64,000 nt of DNA from Caenorhabditis remanei (lineage: Eukaryota > Nematoda > Chromadorea > Rhabditida > Rhabditidae). Below the pieces are notes generated by a model. That model saw only the letters and a list, made by a program, of their open reading frames with translations. It did no database searches and was not told where the DNA came from. Location of the stretch: positions 20,832,001-20,896,000 of the forward strand of contig NC_071332.1 of the NCBI RefSeq assembly GCF_010183535.1, in the 5' to 3' direction. Position numbers and translations under genes: made by a program. Below are positions 23,913 through 34,671 of the stretch, piece after piece (the first letter of the stretch is position 1; each line of letters starts with the position of its first letter).

Positions 23913-26900
23913 CACAGTCTCCCAAACCCCGAGAAAGAACTGCAAGTCCAATGGAGCGCACACGCATACCCCAGCCGGTGGCAAGTTATTTTTTAACGTA
24001 CCAATGTTGTTTTTTCACTCTTTTTCGTTGAAATATTGATTTTTCGTGTATTTTTTCATTTTCTGACAAAGTTGTTGATGTTTCAGTGTAATCATCGTGC
24101 AAATTTATGTCCACGACAATTTCGAAAGACGAGAAATACCGGAAAATAGCGATTTACATTTGTTTAGCGGTTAGTGAAACGATCACAAAACGGATCATTC
24201 TTCTCCGATAAAATTTTTTCAGAGTCGATACAACAGCTACATCAATATTCAAGATATTTCAACGAATTTACTCGTCATTTGGCTTGCGGTTAGAAAGAAT
24301 CAACTCTAAATACTTCTCCGCCCGTTATTTTCAGATTTCGTCGTAATTATCTTGCTGGAAACAACAATTTATTTGAAGAAAAACGTCTACTCCTCCTTGA
24401 ACCAAGAAGATCCAACATCGAAAATGAGATTAAAATGAGCTAATTGATCAACAATGAGAGTTGCCTTATGAATTGGATCACGGACAGCCGCGAATCGGAC
24501 GTTGAGCTTGTTGATGAGCGCGTGCAAGCTCTCGATTCCTTGTTCTGTGACTCTCCCCCAACTACGATGACGCTTCAGATACGGGATGAGATGGGCCGAC
24601 AATAAATGGAGCTTTGGAGTTACAGAAGCATCTGGTTGAGCACGTCGAAGATTCTGAATGAATCTCTCTAAAACTGTTTCGATTTCATCGATTTCATCGT
24701 CATCTTTTACGGAATTTGAAGCAGCCGACATCAAAGAAGCGAGATCCATCATCACATCTCTCATCAACTCAATTTGTTCAGTTTCCGAAGCAGTTGGAGC
24801 CCTTTTGCTGTTTTTGTTGAAAACCGAGAGAACTTTGTCGATTGAAGCAGGGCGAAGGAACTTTCTAGCCTGGTTTCCCGTCAGATCTTGGTACCAGATG
24901 CGACTATCGCATCCAATACTTCTGAGAGCCGCTTCAAGAAGTTGTCGAGTGGAAACTTCAGTCGAAATACGGGATCCCTTCAGCTGCTGCTCCAGTTCGA
25001 ATCGTTCAGTTTCAGCGATTTCCAAAAAATCCTGTGATTGACGGAGCTGCTCGGCCAACGTCTTCTGAATCTCAAGGGCAAGAGAGAGGCGATCGGGAAC
25101 TGAAAGAATGATGCCATGACGACAATCTAAGCATTGCACATTTGACTGGTCCTTCAATACTCGATCTTCTTCAGTGACATAAAGTGCACAAACGTCATGA
25201 ATCGCAGCTTTGCAAGAAACGCATTGGAATATCGAAGCATCTCGGAAGGAAGATTTTTTTGATGTACCAACAACACAGCAAAAGGAAGAACAATGAGAAG
25301 GCGTTTGTGGTTTAGGCTTAGATTTCTTGCTGTTTTTTTCGAGAATGGTAACGATTTCTTGGATACGTTCGGTAGAATTATCCAGGGAATCTACTAAGCA
25401 TGCAAGTTCTTCAACTTCCGAAACCAATTTCTTCAAGTGCTTCTTTTGTTTTTTCAGATTAGCAGGAGACGATGATCCGGTGTCAAAGTTGATGGCCATT
25501 GCAATCAACCAATCGATACAGTAATATTGACAGATGCCTAAGATCGTGTGTACTCCCGGAGGACCAGAGTTCAGTGGATCAACGTTGAGAAGTGGGACTC
25601 CAGTTTTCTTCAGCTCTGACAATGTACGGACGTCGCCAGCTAACTCGAAATCAAAATCATCTAAACGTGCAGTGTCGGCACCATGCGTTGACCAAGCTAA
25701 ATTACACACATAGCAGGGAGTTTTTGAGTTCTGTCCTGGATGACCTTACATTGACGAAATGAATTTGCAGTCTCCCAGTGGCTTCATAACAACAGCTTTC
25801 TCGACATGGCTGGTTCCATCAAAATACCTAACACTATGGAGATTATTCACTTGGTCGAAAACCGAAGCGAAATTGTTTCTCAAAAGGGAATGACTGTCGT
25901 TTCCAGTATAGAGACCAATGAGAAGAACGGCATGAGGATTGTTCGGACAATCCACGTTTTCTATCACGATGACAAGTTTGGTTGTGTCAGCACCCTTATC
26001 TCCACCGACTCCAATAACGATGTTGTCTCCAGTTCCGTCATCAAAAAGAAGACGTCCATGTCGACTCAACACTTCCAACCTTTTGGACAGCAGCTCATGG
26101 ACATCACTTGCCTTCACGAGAGCGCATTCTGCCAACACTTGTTTTCCACTTCGTGATGGCTTCATAACCGTCTGGCGCTCGAACGTGTAGTACTTGGAGG
26201 CAGAAAACTTCTTCTTAACTTCCTCAATTTGATGACGAGAAGCGAAGATGTCAAGATTCAAATGATCTCGTGTGAATTTTTTGAAATCTTTTAAAAATCC
26301 ATCTGACAACTGATGCTTCACTACCGTGAAGAAGGAGTCCCATGGTGATAGCTTCAACGAGAAGTCCAATGCATCATCTTCATTGGCCATTTTCACGAAG
26401 TCGTACAGAAACGAAACAACATTAAGCGGTCCCACAAAAGAAGAAATCATTTTCAGGATTCTGTCATATCGATCTTTCTTAGTGTCGTTGGTTTTAATCA
26501 AATTGTATTGTTTCAGACATTTTCCACGACTTGGCGACTCTTCGATCAGTGTATCAACTCTTTTCTGCAGTTGGTCAGCTCGAGATTGGAGATCGTTGCC
26601 TTCCTTCTGCTTCTCGATAAATGAAGATAATAATTTCTCATTTTCACGGTCTTTTTCAGAGAGAATAACAAGTTTTTCATTTTTTAAATGCTGTATCTCA
26701 ATCTCTGCATCTTGAAGTTTCTTGTTTGCCAATTCCAGGTTCTCTTTCAGCTCTTCGACCTCCTTTTTCAAATAAAACACTTTTTTTTGCAGTTTTGGAA
26801 ACAAGATTTCTTTGTCAGCTTCGTGTTGATTCTCTACAGTTTTTGCTTGTTTGTAAAGAGACGCTTGTTTTGCTATTTCTTTTTTAGCTGCTGCATTTTT

Positions 26901-27678
26901 TCGTGGTGGTGCCATATTTCTGAAATCGTTCCCACTAAACTATGATTCACATTTGTTTTCACACTAACCAGTTCGACCGAATTCTACTTTTCTGGCACTG
27001 GAACCGGTATACAATGTACCCAATTGTTTGAACTTCTGGAAAATCATAGATTTCAGCGAATAATTGAGATTTCACATCACATAACACGAGATTTTTGAGC
27101 AAAAAACAAGAAAATTTCACAAAAATAAAGGTAAATGTGATAAATACATTAGGAAAAAACAATTATTCTTCTAAAAATCATGATATTATGTCTTGTGTGA
27201 GTTGTATTTGATAATTTTTTAAAGAAAACACCATTTTCCACTGAAAATATTTTGGCGAATTCTTGGCTTCAAACTGTATCCAGCTCTTCATTTCTTGACG
27301 TTTCCATCTCAATTATAGCTCAAAAAATCCGCAATAAATAGATCTTCATTTCTGATGGATGGGTCACTTTTTTGCCGAATAATTTCCGAGAAATAATGAA
27401 AAAACTGATTTTTCAGGCCAAAACTTCGATCTGTATCAGCGCCTTTATTTCTGCTCCAAAAATAGTTTTCTTTTTTCCGAAATGTTGTTTTTGCCTTTCT
27501 CGTTTTTTGTGATGGACAATTTGCACGATTTCCTTCCTTTATATTTCGTAATTTACAAAAAATCAAAATTTTCAGTTGAAAAATTAATAAAAAATTTATT
27601 CCGACTACTGTAGCGCGCGGCCTTTGCGCTCCACTGAGAACTTTCGCTTGCAGTTGTTTTTCGGGGTTTGAGACTGTG
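23913..27678 (-). mobile_element. 3.77-kb DNA transposon with terminal inverted repeats
   Basis: Terminal repeats begin CACAGTCTC and can be aligned for about 50 bp with small gaps; shared blocks are AAACCCCGA, AACTGCAAG and GGAGCGCA. A perfect 5-bp target duplication CACTA lies at 23908-23912 and 27679-27683, and uninterrupted paralogs contain a single CCCACTAC at this place. It carries one long intronless coding region on the minus strand. The superfamily is not assigned: the CACAG start and 5-bp TSD fit no family I can name with confidence. Confidence 0.9.
24387..26915 (-). pseudogene. Transposon-encoded protein, probable DDE-type transposase, one in-frame stop
   Basis: A single 843-codon frame from ATG 26915 to the stop at 24387, broken only by TAA at 25746-25748 (codon 390). 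Order: basic start (MAPPRKNAAAKK), coiled coil over about residues 30-130, a conserved GVGGDKGADTTKL segment with a candidate catalytic Asp, the stop, CYVCNLAW, a PHD-like Cys/His cluster (C-x2-C, CVSCKAAIHDVC, CLDC) near residues 550-610, and HRSWGRVTEQGIESLHALIN near the C-terminus with a candidate catalytic Glu. The D and H/E motifs resemble uncharacterised transposase-like proteins amplified in other invertebrates, from memory and not searched. A short intron removing the stop would break the frame, so it is more likely a mutation than an intron. Readthrough or an assembly error is possible. Confidence 0.7.
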
Positions 27679-27986
27679 CACTACGACAAATCCTTTCGGT
27701 GAGTTCCTATCCGAATCTGAAGATATTTTTGAGTTTTTAGAAAATACTGATTGCTCACCAAATCAAAAGTCTACATTTTTCTTTGCGTATTCCAATGATC
27801 TCACAGCAGATCAAGTCTTGAACACCTGGAAATCTTTTTCAGAGAACTCATTTTTCTTTTTTGAAACCTATGCATTAGGACGATTTGACGTGATGAATAA
27901 CTTGAATGAAGTTATTTTGACATTTGTTTCCAGCGACAGTTACAAGTTAGTGAGGCAATTAAATCGAATTAATGGACCTATTCACA

Positions 27987-28057
27987 AGGTAGCAAAAAAA
28001 GCAAAAAACTATTTTTTGCTAGTAGTAAAAAATAGTTTTTTGCTTTTTTTGCTACCT
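27987..28057. repeat. Perfect hairpin in intron 4 of the disrupted gene
   Basis: Arms of 31 bp, AGGTAGC(A)7GC(A)6 and complement, around a loop of about 9 nt. Absent from the same intron of paralogs. It may be a tiny foldback element; a small-RNA precursor is possible but unsupported. Confidence 0.85.
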
Positions 28058-29574
28058 GTTATTCCTTACAGTGAAATATCTTATGTGTTATTATCCAATC
28101 TTCCAAATTCAACAGAGTCGATTAAAGACCCGTCAAAAGGTAGTGGAGTATTTAAAATGATTGATGTCGGTAATATATCACAAAACAATAAACTTGTATG
28201 TGTTTCAGTTTTTCTTCAAAAAAGACGTGACTCATTGTGGAGCAACTCTTTTTATTATCACGAAACGCCTTCCCACAGACGACTATATCTCTGACCAAAT
28301 ATCCTTGCTCAAAAAATATCATGCTTATGTCACATTCGTTGTATCTGATAAATCATTTGGTGGGTCGTCATCAGAACCAATGTACAGATTGGCAAGTGAA
28401 ACTAATGGACTCTGTATTTTCACGGATGATAATAAGATTCAACTGGTATTAATCATTCGTCTAGTTTCGAAATACTAGTTTTTCGCATCAGACACCCACT
28501 TGGCTTCCACCCATTTGGTCTTCATATTTGGTGTATTCATTCAATGCGAAAGTTAAAAATTCTGGATATTCCACTCTTCCAGTTTTCAATTCTCCGCTGG
28601 TTGGATATTACCTCATTATCATGACTCTACAGGATCATGGTAAGTTTCCATCGGTAACATTAAAATGTCTGAATTTACTGACAATTTGTATTCCAGGACC
28701 GCTAGACACGTTTTGGATGGTCAACTTAAGATGGTATAATGCAGGATCATCAAAGTCGGGATTTTTTGAAGAGACTGTTGAGTCACATACCGATTTTGTA
28801 ACTGCAAACTTGTATTGTTTTTAAATTAACTCTTCATTTCAGGGAAACAGCACATATACCACAACAGGGCATAGCTTGGATGCAGTCCTTTATGATATGA
28901 CACTTCAGTATCAGTTTTTAGGTGAACAAACTGAAACTCTCCAGATCAGAATATACAGTTACAAGTGAGTGAAACTTTGAAAAACCTTCGGAAATTTTGG
29001 TTTCAGACCGGTGGACTTCTGGGTTCCCTATAATGATTGAAACTTATTCTCTTCAAATGAATAAGACTATAAAATGTTTTTATTTTGTTTTGATCAAAGT
29101 TGAAATATCCAATAAAAACTTTCATACCATTTTCAATTTCATACTCAAATTGCAGCGGTTGAATATAAAAGCACACAATGTTGAACTGCAAATGTTATTG
29201 TTTCTTATCAATGGAATATAATTATATAAGAAGGTTCATATTTCAAATATTTTAGATTTTTGCAAAAAAACAAGCATTTACGTTAAAATTTGTAGTTTTT
29301 ATACACTTTCTAGACTTGATGCTTCTCGGTGCTGGGATTACAGATAAATCTACAGTTTTAAAACGCTTCTACACCCAGCATGTGGTAAGTGTAGCCGAAT
29401 TATGAAAACTTACAAAAACTACTGTTCTTTGATTTGAAAATACAACATTTCCACTTTGACCTATTAGTTTGTAAAAAATCTTCATTGAACTGTCATTTAT
29501 TGGTACATAAAAAACAGTGATGTTTGAGTAAATAAATAAAAACGCGTGAACTACAAAAAATGATCGTGTACAGT

Positions 29575-29775
29575 GGTGCAGTTGTTTTGTTTTTCTCCTG
29601 GTTGGTACATTTGTCATAAATTTTCCAGAATTATGATAATTGTTTTCGTGGTAAAGATCAGATGGAGAACAGCCGTTAGGATGACAGAAAAAATAAGGAA
29701 ACTGAAGAAAACAAAGGATGAAATTTCACGATGCCGATTTTTCTTAATGTATGAAGCAATTTTATAATAAAAACA
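29575..29775 (-). pseudogene. Antisense TM-exon relic upstream of the 30176 gene
   Basis: Minus-strand copy of the relic, with the NRHREIS start and hydrophobic segment. The 29041-29570 interval before it shows no gene. Confidence 0.5.
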
Positions 29776-29803
29776 GTTTCTTCAAGGTTGTGCGTCTCGA
29801 TAG

Positions 29804-30123
29804 TTCCTGTCCGGTTAGATAACATTCCGTGACTAATAGTTTTATCAAATTGGGCGGTTCACATTTTTTTCTTATCTTGTATAGCGGAAGAAATTGGTTG
29901 TAAAAGAATCGTTGATACAAAGTGTCTTTGTTAGTAAAAAGCTCTCTGACTTTGTTGGGTCATCTGCATTTTGAGAAGTCAAAATAGCAAACACGAGGTC
30001 CTAATATTGATGATGTTTTTCCAAAAAAAATTTCTTCCGCTATAACTCTCTCGGGAAAAAGAATGTTGACCGCCCAATTTGGTAAAACTGTTAGTCACTG
30101 AATGTTATCTAACCGGGCAGGAA
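29804..30123. repeat. Upstream palindrome of the 30176 gene
   Basis: Arms about 29804-29895 and 30037-30123, with the same boxes as the other unit palindromes. Confidence 0.6.
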
Positions 30124-30175
30124 CTATCGAGAGAAATTACACTTTCGTTGGCAACATTTTGGTTTTATTTCTGTC

Positions 30176-32000
30176 ATGATATCAAGAATTAAAAATATTT
30201 ATGTAAATTTTCAATCTCGAAAAGGTGGTAAGAATATTTGATTTTCTGTTTAATTTGAAAACACAGGTACCATCAACAATGATTCTGTTTCTGGTTCATC
30301 AGCTCCCAGAATAATAGAAGAACCAATATATGACGAAATCTATGACACTACCCCACCATCAGAGTTTGAACAAGTGGAGTGAGTTATCTTATATATCTTT
30401 CTAATTCATTTATGTTCTAGCAATCAACGTCACTTTGGAATTCTCCGCTACATAGTGTCCAATCGATTCCGTACACTAATGCTGATAGCATTAGTTAGCT
30501 TAGTGGTTGTTCTTTTCATATTTGTCTTTTTTTTGGTTGCTCATTTGGACAATAAACATGCATTAACAACAAGAACTGAAACAACACCTCACTCACAATC
30601 TTTTCCCACTACAACAAATCCTTTCGGTGAGTTCCTATCCGTATCTAATGATCTTGTTTAATTTTTAGACCGTACTGATTGCTCACCAAATCAGAAATCT
30701 ACGTTTTTCTTTGCGTACTCCAATGATCTTACAGCAGATCAAGTTTTAAACACATGGAACACAATTCCAGACGACGTTAAACGGGCTTATGAAACCTTTG
30801 TGTTAGGGCGATTTGACTTGAATGAAGGTTTTTGGACATTTGTTTCGGGCAAATATTCTCGGTTAGTGAGACGATATAACTTAACAAATATTTTTCTCAC
30901 AGTGAAATAGATGGTGCGTTATTGAGCGGTCTTCCGAATTCAACAGAGTCAATTAAAGACCCGTCAGAAGGTAGTTCTGTATTTTCTATGATTAATGTAG
31001 GTTGTCATATTACAAAACAATACACTTGTATGTCTTTCAGTTCTTCTTCAATTTGGACGTGACACATTGTGGAGCAACTCTTTTTATTATCACGAAACGC
31101 TTTCCTACAGACGCCTATATCGATGACTTAGTATCCATCCTCAAAAAATATCATGCTTATGTCACATTCGTTGTATCTAATAACTCATTTGGTGAGTCGT
31201 CACCAGAACCATTGTACAGATTAGCAAGTGAAACTAACGGAGTTTGTATTTTCACGGAAGATGATAATATTCAAGAGGTATGGATCATTCGTCTAGTTTC
31301 GAAATACTAGTTTTTCGCATCAGACACCCACTTGGCTTCCACCCATTTGGTCTTCATATTTGGTGTATTCATTCAATGCGAAAGTTAAAAATTCTGGATA
31401 TTTGGATCATTCATCTAGTTTCAAAGTACTAATTGTTGGAATCAGACACCCATTTGGCTACCGTCTATTTGGCCTTTATATTTGGTGTATTCATTCAATG
31501 CAAAAGTAGCAAATTGGCTATTAACCACTCCTCCTATTTTTAATTCTCCGCTGGTTGGATATTACCAAATTTTCATGACACTACAGGATCATGGTAAGCT
31601 TCCATCGGTAACATTAAAATTTCTGAATTTACTGACAATTTGTATTTCAGGACCCCTAGACACATTCAGAAAGGTCAACTTAACTTGGTATAATGCAGGA
31701 TCATCTAATTCGGGATCGTTTGAAGAGACTGTCGCATCTCATAATTATTCAGTACTGGCAAGTTTTTTTTAAAACTTTTTATATTTACTCTTCATTTCAG
31801 GGAAACAGTACATATACCACAGGATGGCACAACTTGGATGCAGTCCCTTATGACATGTCACTTCAGTATCAGTTATTAGGTAAACAAACTGAAATTCTCC
31901 AGATCAGAATATACAGTTACAAGTGAGTAAATTTTTGAAAAAGCTCCGGATAAAATTTTATTCCAGTGCGGTGGACTTCTGGATTCCCTATAATGATTGA
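30176..32000 (+). CDS. Type II membrane protein with vWA-like ectodomain, short stalk
   Basis: Ten exons: 30176-30227, 30267-30378, 30421-30626, 30669-30861, 30903-30996, 31041-31277, 31446-31593, 31651-31757, 31801-31922, 31967-32000; 434 aa, frame intact. The N-terminal half follows the 15259 gene (same exon 3 and 4 lengths), while the C-terminal half follows the 18896 gene, including the GC donor after exon 8. This suggests a recombinant between two paralogs. Intron 6 is enlarged by a partial copy of exon 7. Ends AVDFWIPYND. Confidence 0.85.
31324..31402 (+). pseudogene. Partial duplicate of exon 7 inside intron 6
   Basis: It has a proper acceptor (GCATCAG before 31324) and about 79 nt of exon 7 sequence (TPTWLPPIWSSYLVYSFNA) closest to the 23339 gene. 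It breaks into intron sequence with no donor before the real exon 7 acceptor at 31445. A relic of unequal exchange. Confidence 0.8.
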
Positions 32001-32363
32001 AATTTTTTCTTTTCGGGTGATTGAGACTGTAACTTACAGCCTGTAACATCTTATTTCAATTTCAATATCGAAGTTGAAATATCGAATACAAATTCTGAAA
32101 TCATTTTTATTTCAATATTCAGTTTTAGCGATTCAATATGTAACCACATAATGTTGAACTGCAAAAGCTATTATTTCTTATCAATGTAAGACGATTATAT
32201 AATATCAATTGTTATCTATTCTATCTGTTGTCTATAAATATCTATTGTTAATGAATTATTTCTTTTCATATTGAAATAAATTTTAATGATTCTTGTTATT
32301 TATTCACAACAAACAACATCTTTACCAATTTGTCCAGATGAATTTGACTCAGTAGGAAATTAT

Positions 32364-32500
32364 TGTTGGAAATATCACTAACGACGAAGCTACGAATCAT
32401 GTTTGATGCAAGCTCATACATGAAGAACGAACTATTCCTGAACGACACGCTCTATTCAGAAGCTTACATACTTCAACCGATATTGGGAAGCGATATTGAG
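32364..32500 (+). pseudogene. BEL/Pao-type reverse transcriptase fragment
   Basis: Reads TKLRIMFDASSYMKNELFLN and then DTLYSEAYILQPI. The LRIMFDASS...LND-x-LY pattern matches the start of the reverse transcriptase domain of BEL/Pao LTR retrotransposons (family knowledge). Only about 45 codons remain. The fragment is missing from the other duplication copy. Confidence 0.6.
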
Positions 32501-32639
32501 GAGCCGACTTACAAAGTAAATAATACTGGCCGGCTCCAAGAAAGCTTTTCACTACATGGTGGCGAATAAGTATACGACGCTCTTAATTCTTGGATATTCG
32601 GCGGGGAAACTCTTGAATCAACAAAAAACGTTATTAATA

Positions 32640-32875
32640 GTTGGAATGTACGAATTAAATTCAGTTTACAAAAATAATTCAAAGCTGGATACTTTGGCTT
32701 TCGATACCGACTTTCAGACGTCCATTGAAAAAATCGCCTGTGCGCCGTTGGTAGTCGACGTCGACTTTTTTCCATATCTTCTGAATGGCGGTCTCGGTCA
32801 TGTTGTAGAAGATTCTTGAAATCTTGCTTTTCAAATATTCCCATCCGATGAAATCCATCGGATTAAGATCTTATT
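32640..32875 (-). pseudogene. Mariner-type transposase C-terminal relic, copy 2
   Basis: Counterpart of the relic at 21404-21640, with the same order of the MDFIGWEYLKSKISR segment. The LNPMD site reads LNPMDF after a stop here too. Confidence 0.55.
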
Positions 32876-34671
32876 TTTCCTGTCATATTCAACACATTCC
32901 TTTGTCAAATAACGATGCAAGTATGAAGTATCTTTTCTCCAACTTCCAAGTGCGCCGATGATGGAAATTATCTGTTTCATAAACCCAAATTATGTTCCAA
33001 TCATATTCTTTTAATTTCATAATGTGATCCTTAATATTTCAGCTTGAATAATTTGATTAAGGAAAATTTTTTATAAAAATCCGAAAATTCCATTTTTTCG
33101 AATATTTTTTTGTGGTATGAACGAAAATTTTGTCGGGAATGAAATTAAATGACATGACGAAATAAAAAAATACAAAAAACCACTGTTTTGGAACATCGAA
33201 AATGATTTACCGGAAGCCTCGAAAATTAAAATCCAAGTTTTTCTCATACTTCACCAAAAAAACTGTTATTAGGGTCTAGAGCACAACATGTTTCCGATAC
33301 TAAATTTTATGTATATTCCGAATTTTAAATAAAAAAACGCTGTCTTCTCGTGCCGAGATAAAAACGACTTCATGAAAATACGCCGGAAATTTCACTATGA
33401 AGTTGAGCTGGAATTTTCTTCTGAATACAAAAAATGCTTAAAATAGTTTCTACAACAATTTCCCGTTAAGATTTCATACCTAACTACTTCAGGAAAAATT
33501 TTCCAGAAATAATGATTTTTTGATTTTCCTAGGTACCCAGGTGACGGACCCGGCCAAAAAGTACCTCAATTTGCTGAGGACACTTGATACTATCTCTGAT
33601 CGAAAGGATTGCCAAATCGGAGATGACCGACTTTTTTCGTGTGAACATGGTCTAATGCTCGATCGACTCTGAGAGTGCGTCATAACCATATCTTTTAGCG
33701 AAAACGTCGGGTTAAAGAGACGATTTCATTGAGTTAAGTTCTTTCTTACAGTGGAATGTAGGTATAGGGCATAAGATTCTTGGCAAGATTTTTCCAAACT
33801 GTTGAGTTCCAGTTTTCCAAGCGCAATGAGTCTGCTGGTTTCTAGAGCTACGACCAGTAAGTATCTATTAGAACTAGCGCTCGAAATGGGACAAGTTAAG
33901 ACGTCCAGCGTATCCGTCCCGCGAGTCCCGGATTGTCATAAAAGGGTTAAAAATGAACCTACAGTAGCGATCATACGTAAGTACACCTGTATATTTCATA
34001 TGTATCTTAGCTAAAACAACTCCGTTATAGATAAACTTTTTTTCAAAGGTAATTGAAAAGTTCAGCAATAAAATAATCTGTTTTTCGGAATAGCTCCGAT
34101 TTTGATTTTTTTGGTAATCGATTTTTCCTGATCGTGATTTGAAAATTCGAAAAAATGCTTATCATTTTTTTTCTTGAAGTTAATTATGTTGAATCGACAT
34201 TCTACTTTCTGTGCCATAGCTTCAAAAGTCAACAATTTTACAAAAACTAGTTTTTCTAATTTTTTAAACTCAAAATTTTATATTCTTTTTTTCTCAATTT
34301 TCGATGTTTTCTGGCTATAAAACGAACATACCTTTTGAAAACTCCATTTAAAGTGTTTTTTCACACATAATCAAACACATTCATGCATTCTTTCTTTTTT
34401 ATCTTGCATAGCAGAAGAAATAGATCGTAAAAACATCGTTTATACTTAGTGCCTTAGTTCGTAAAACACTCTCTGACTCAGTTGGCACAAGGTCCTAATA
34501 TTAATGGTGTTTTTACGGCCAATTTCTTCCGCTACACAAGATAAAAAGAAATTGTGAACGCCCAATTTGATGAGACCATTATTTTTTATTTCACTGAATG
34601 TTATCTATCTGGACAGTAACTAACGAGAGGTATTACACTTTACTTGGCAACATTTTCGTCTTATTTCTGTC

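Larger units (their letters stand above)
23339..29040 (+). pseudogene. Membrane family gene disrupted by a DNA transposon
   Basis: Exons: 23339-23390, 23435-23546, 23590-23912 (interrupted) continuing 27684-27698, 27741-27945, 28072-28165, 28209-28445, 28492-28639, 28697-28797, 28843-28964, 29007-29040. Without the transposon and one target repeat, the exons sum to 481 codons with no other lesion, so the insertion looks recent. It falls in the Thr-rich stalk exon, downstream of the TM helix. As it stands, the frame runs about 40 codons into the element and stops at about 24029; a truncated membrane-anchored peptide is the only likely product. The donor after exon 5 is GTCGGT. Intron 4 carries a 71-bp perfect hairpin. 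Confidence 0.85.
32001..34671. repeat. Segmental duplication block, copy 2
   Basis: Direct repeat of 20672-23338. It contains the second mariner relic and a BEL/Pao fragment. No intact gene is visible; around 33802-33970 there is a short open frame (MSSSFPSAMSLLV) shared in degraded form with copy 1 but not recognisable. Confidence 0.85.

Noticed and set aside
25690..25745. Intron removing the TAA in the transposon gene
   Set aside because: The best GTAAG...TTTAG pair is 53 nt and changes the frame; it would also delete the CYVC motif.
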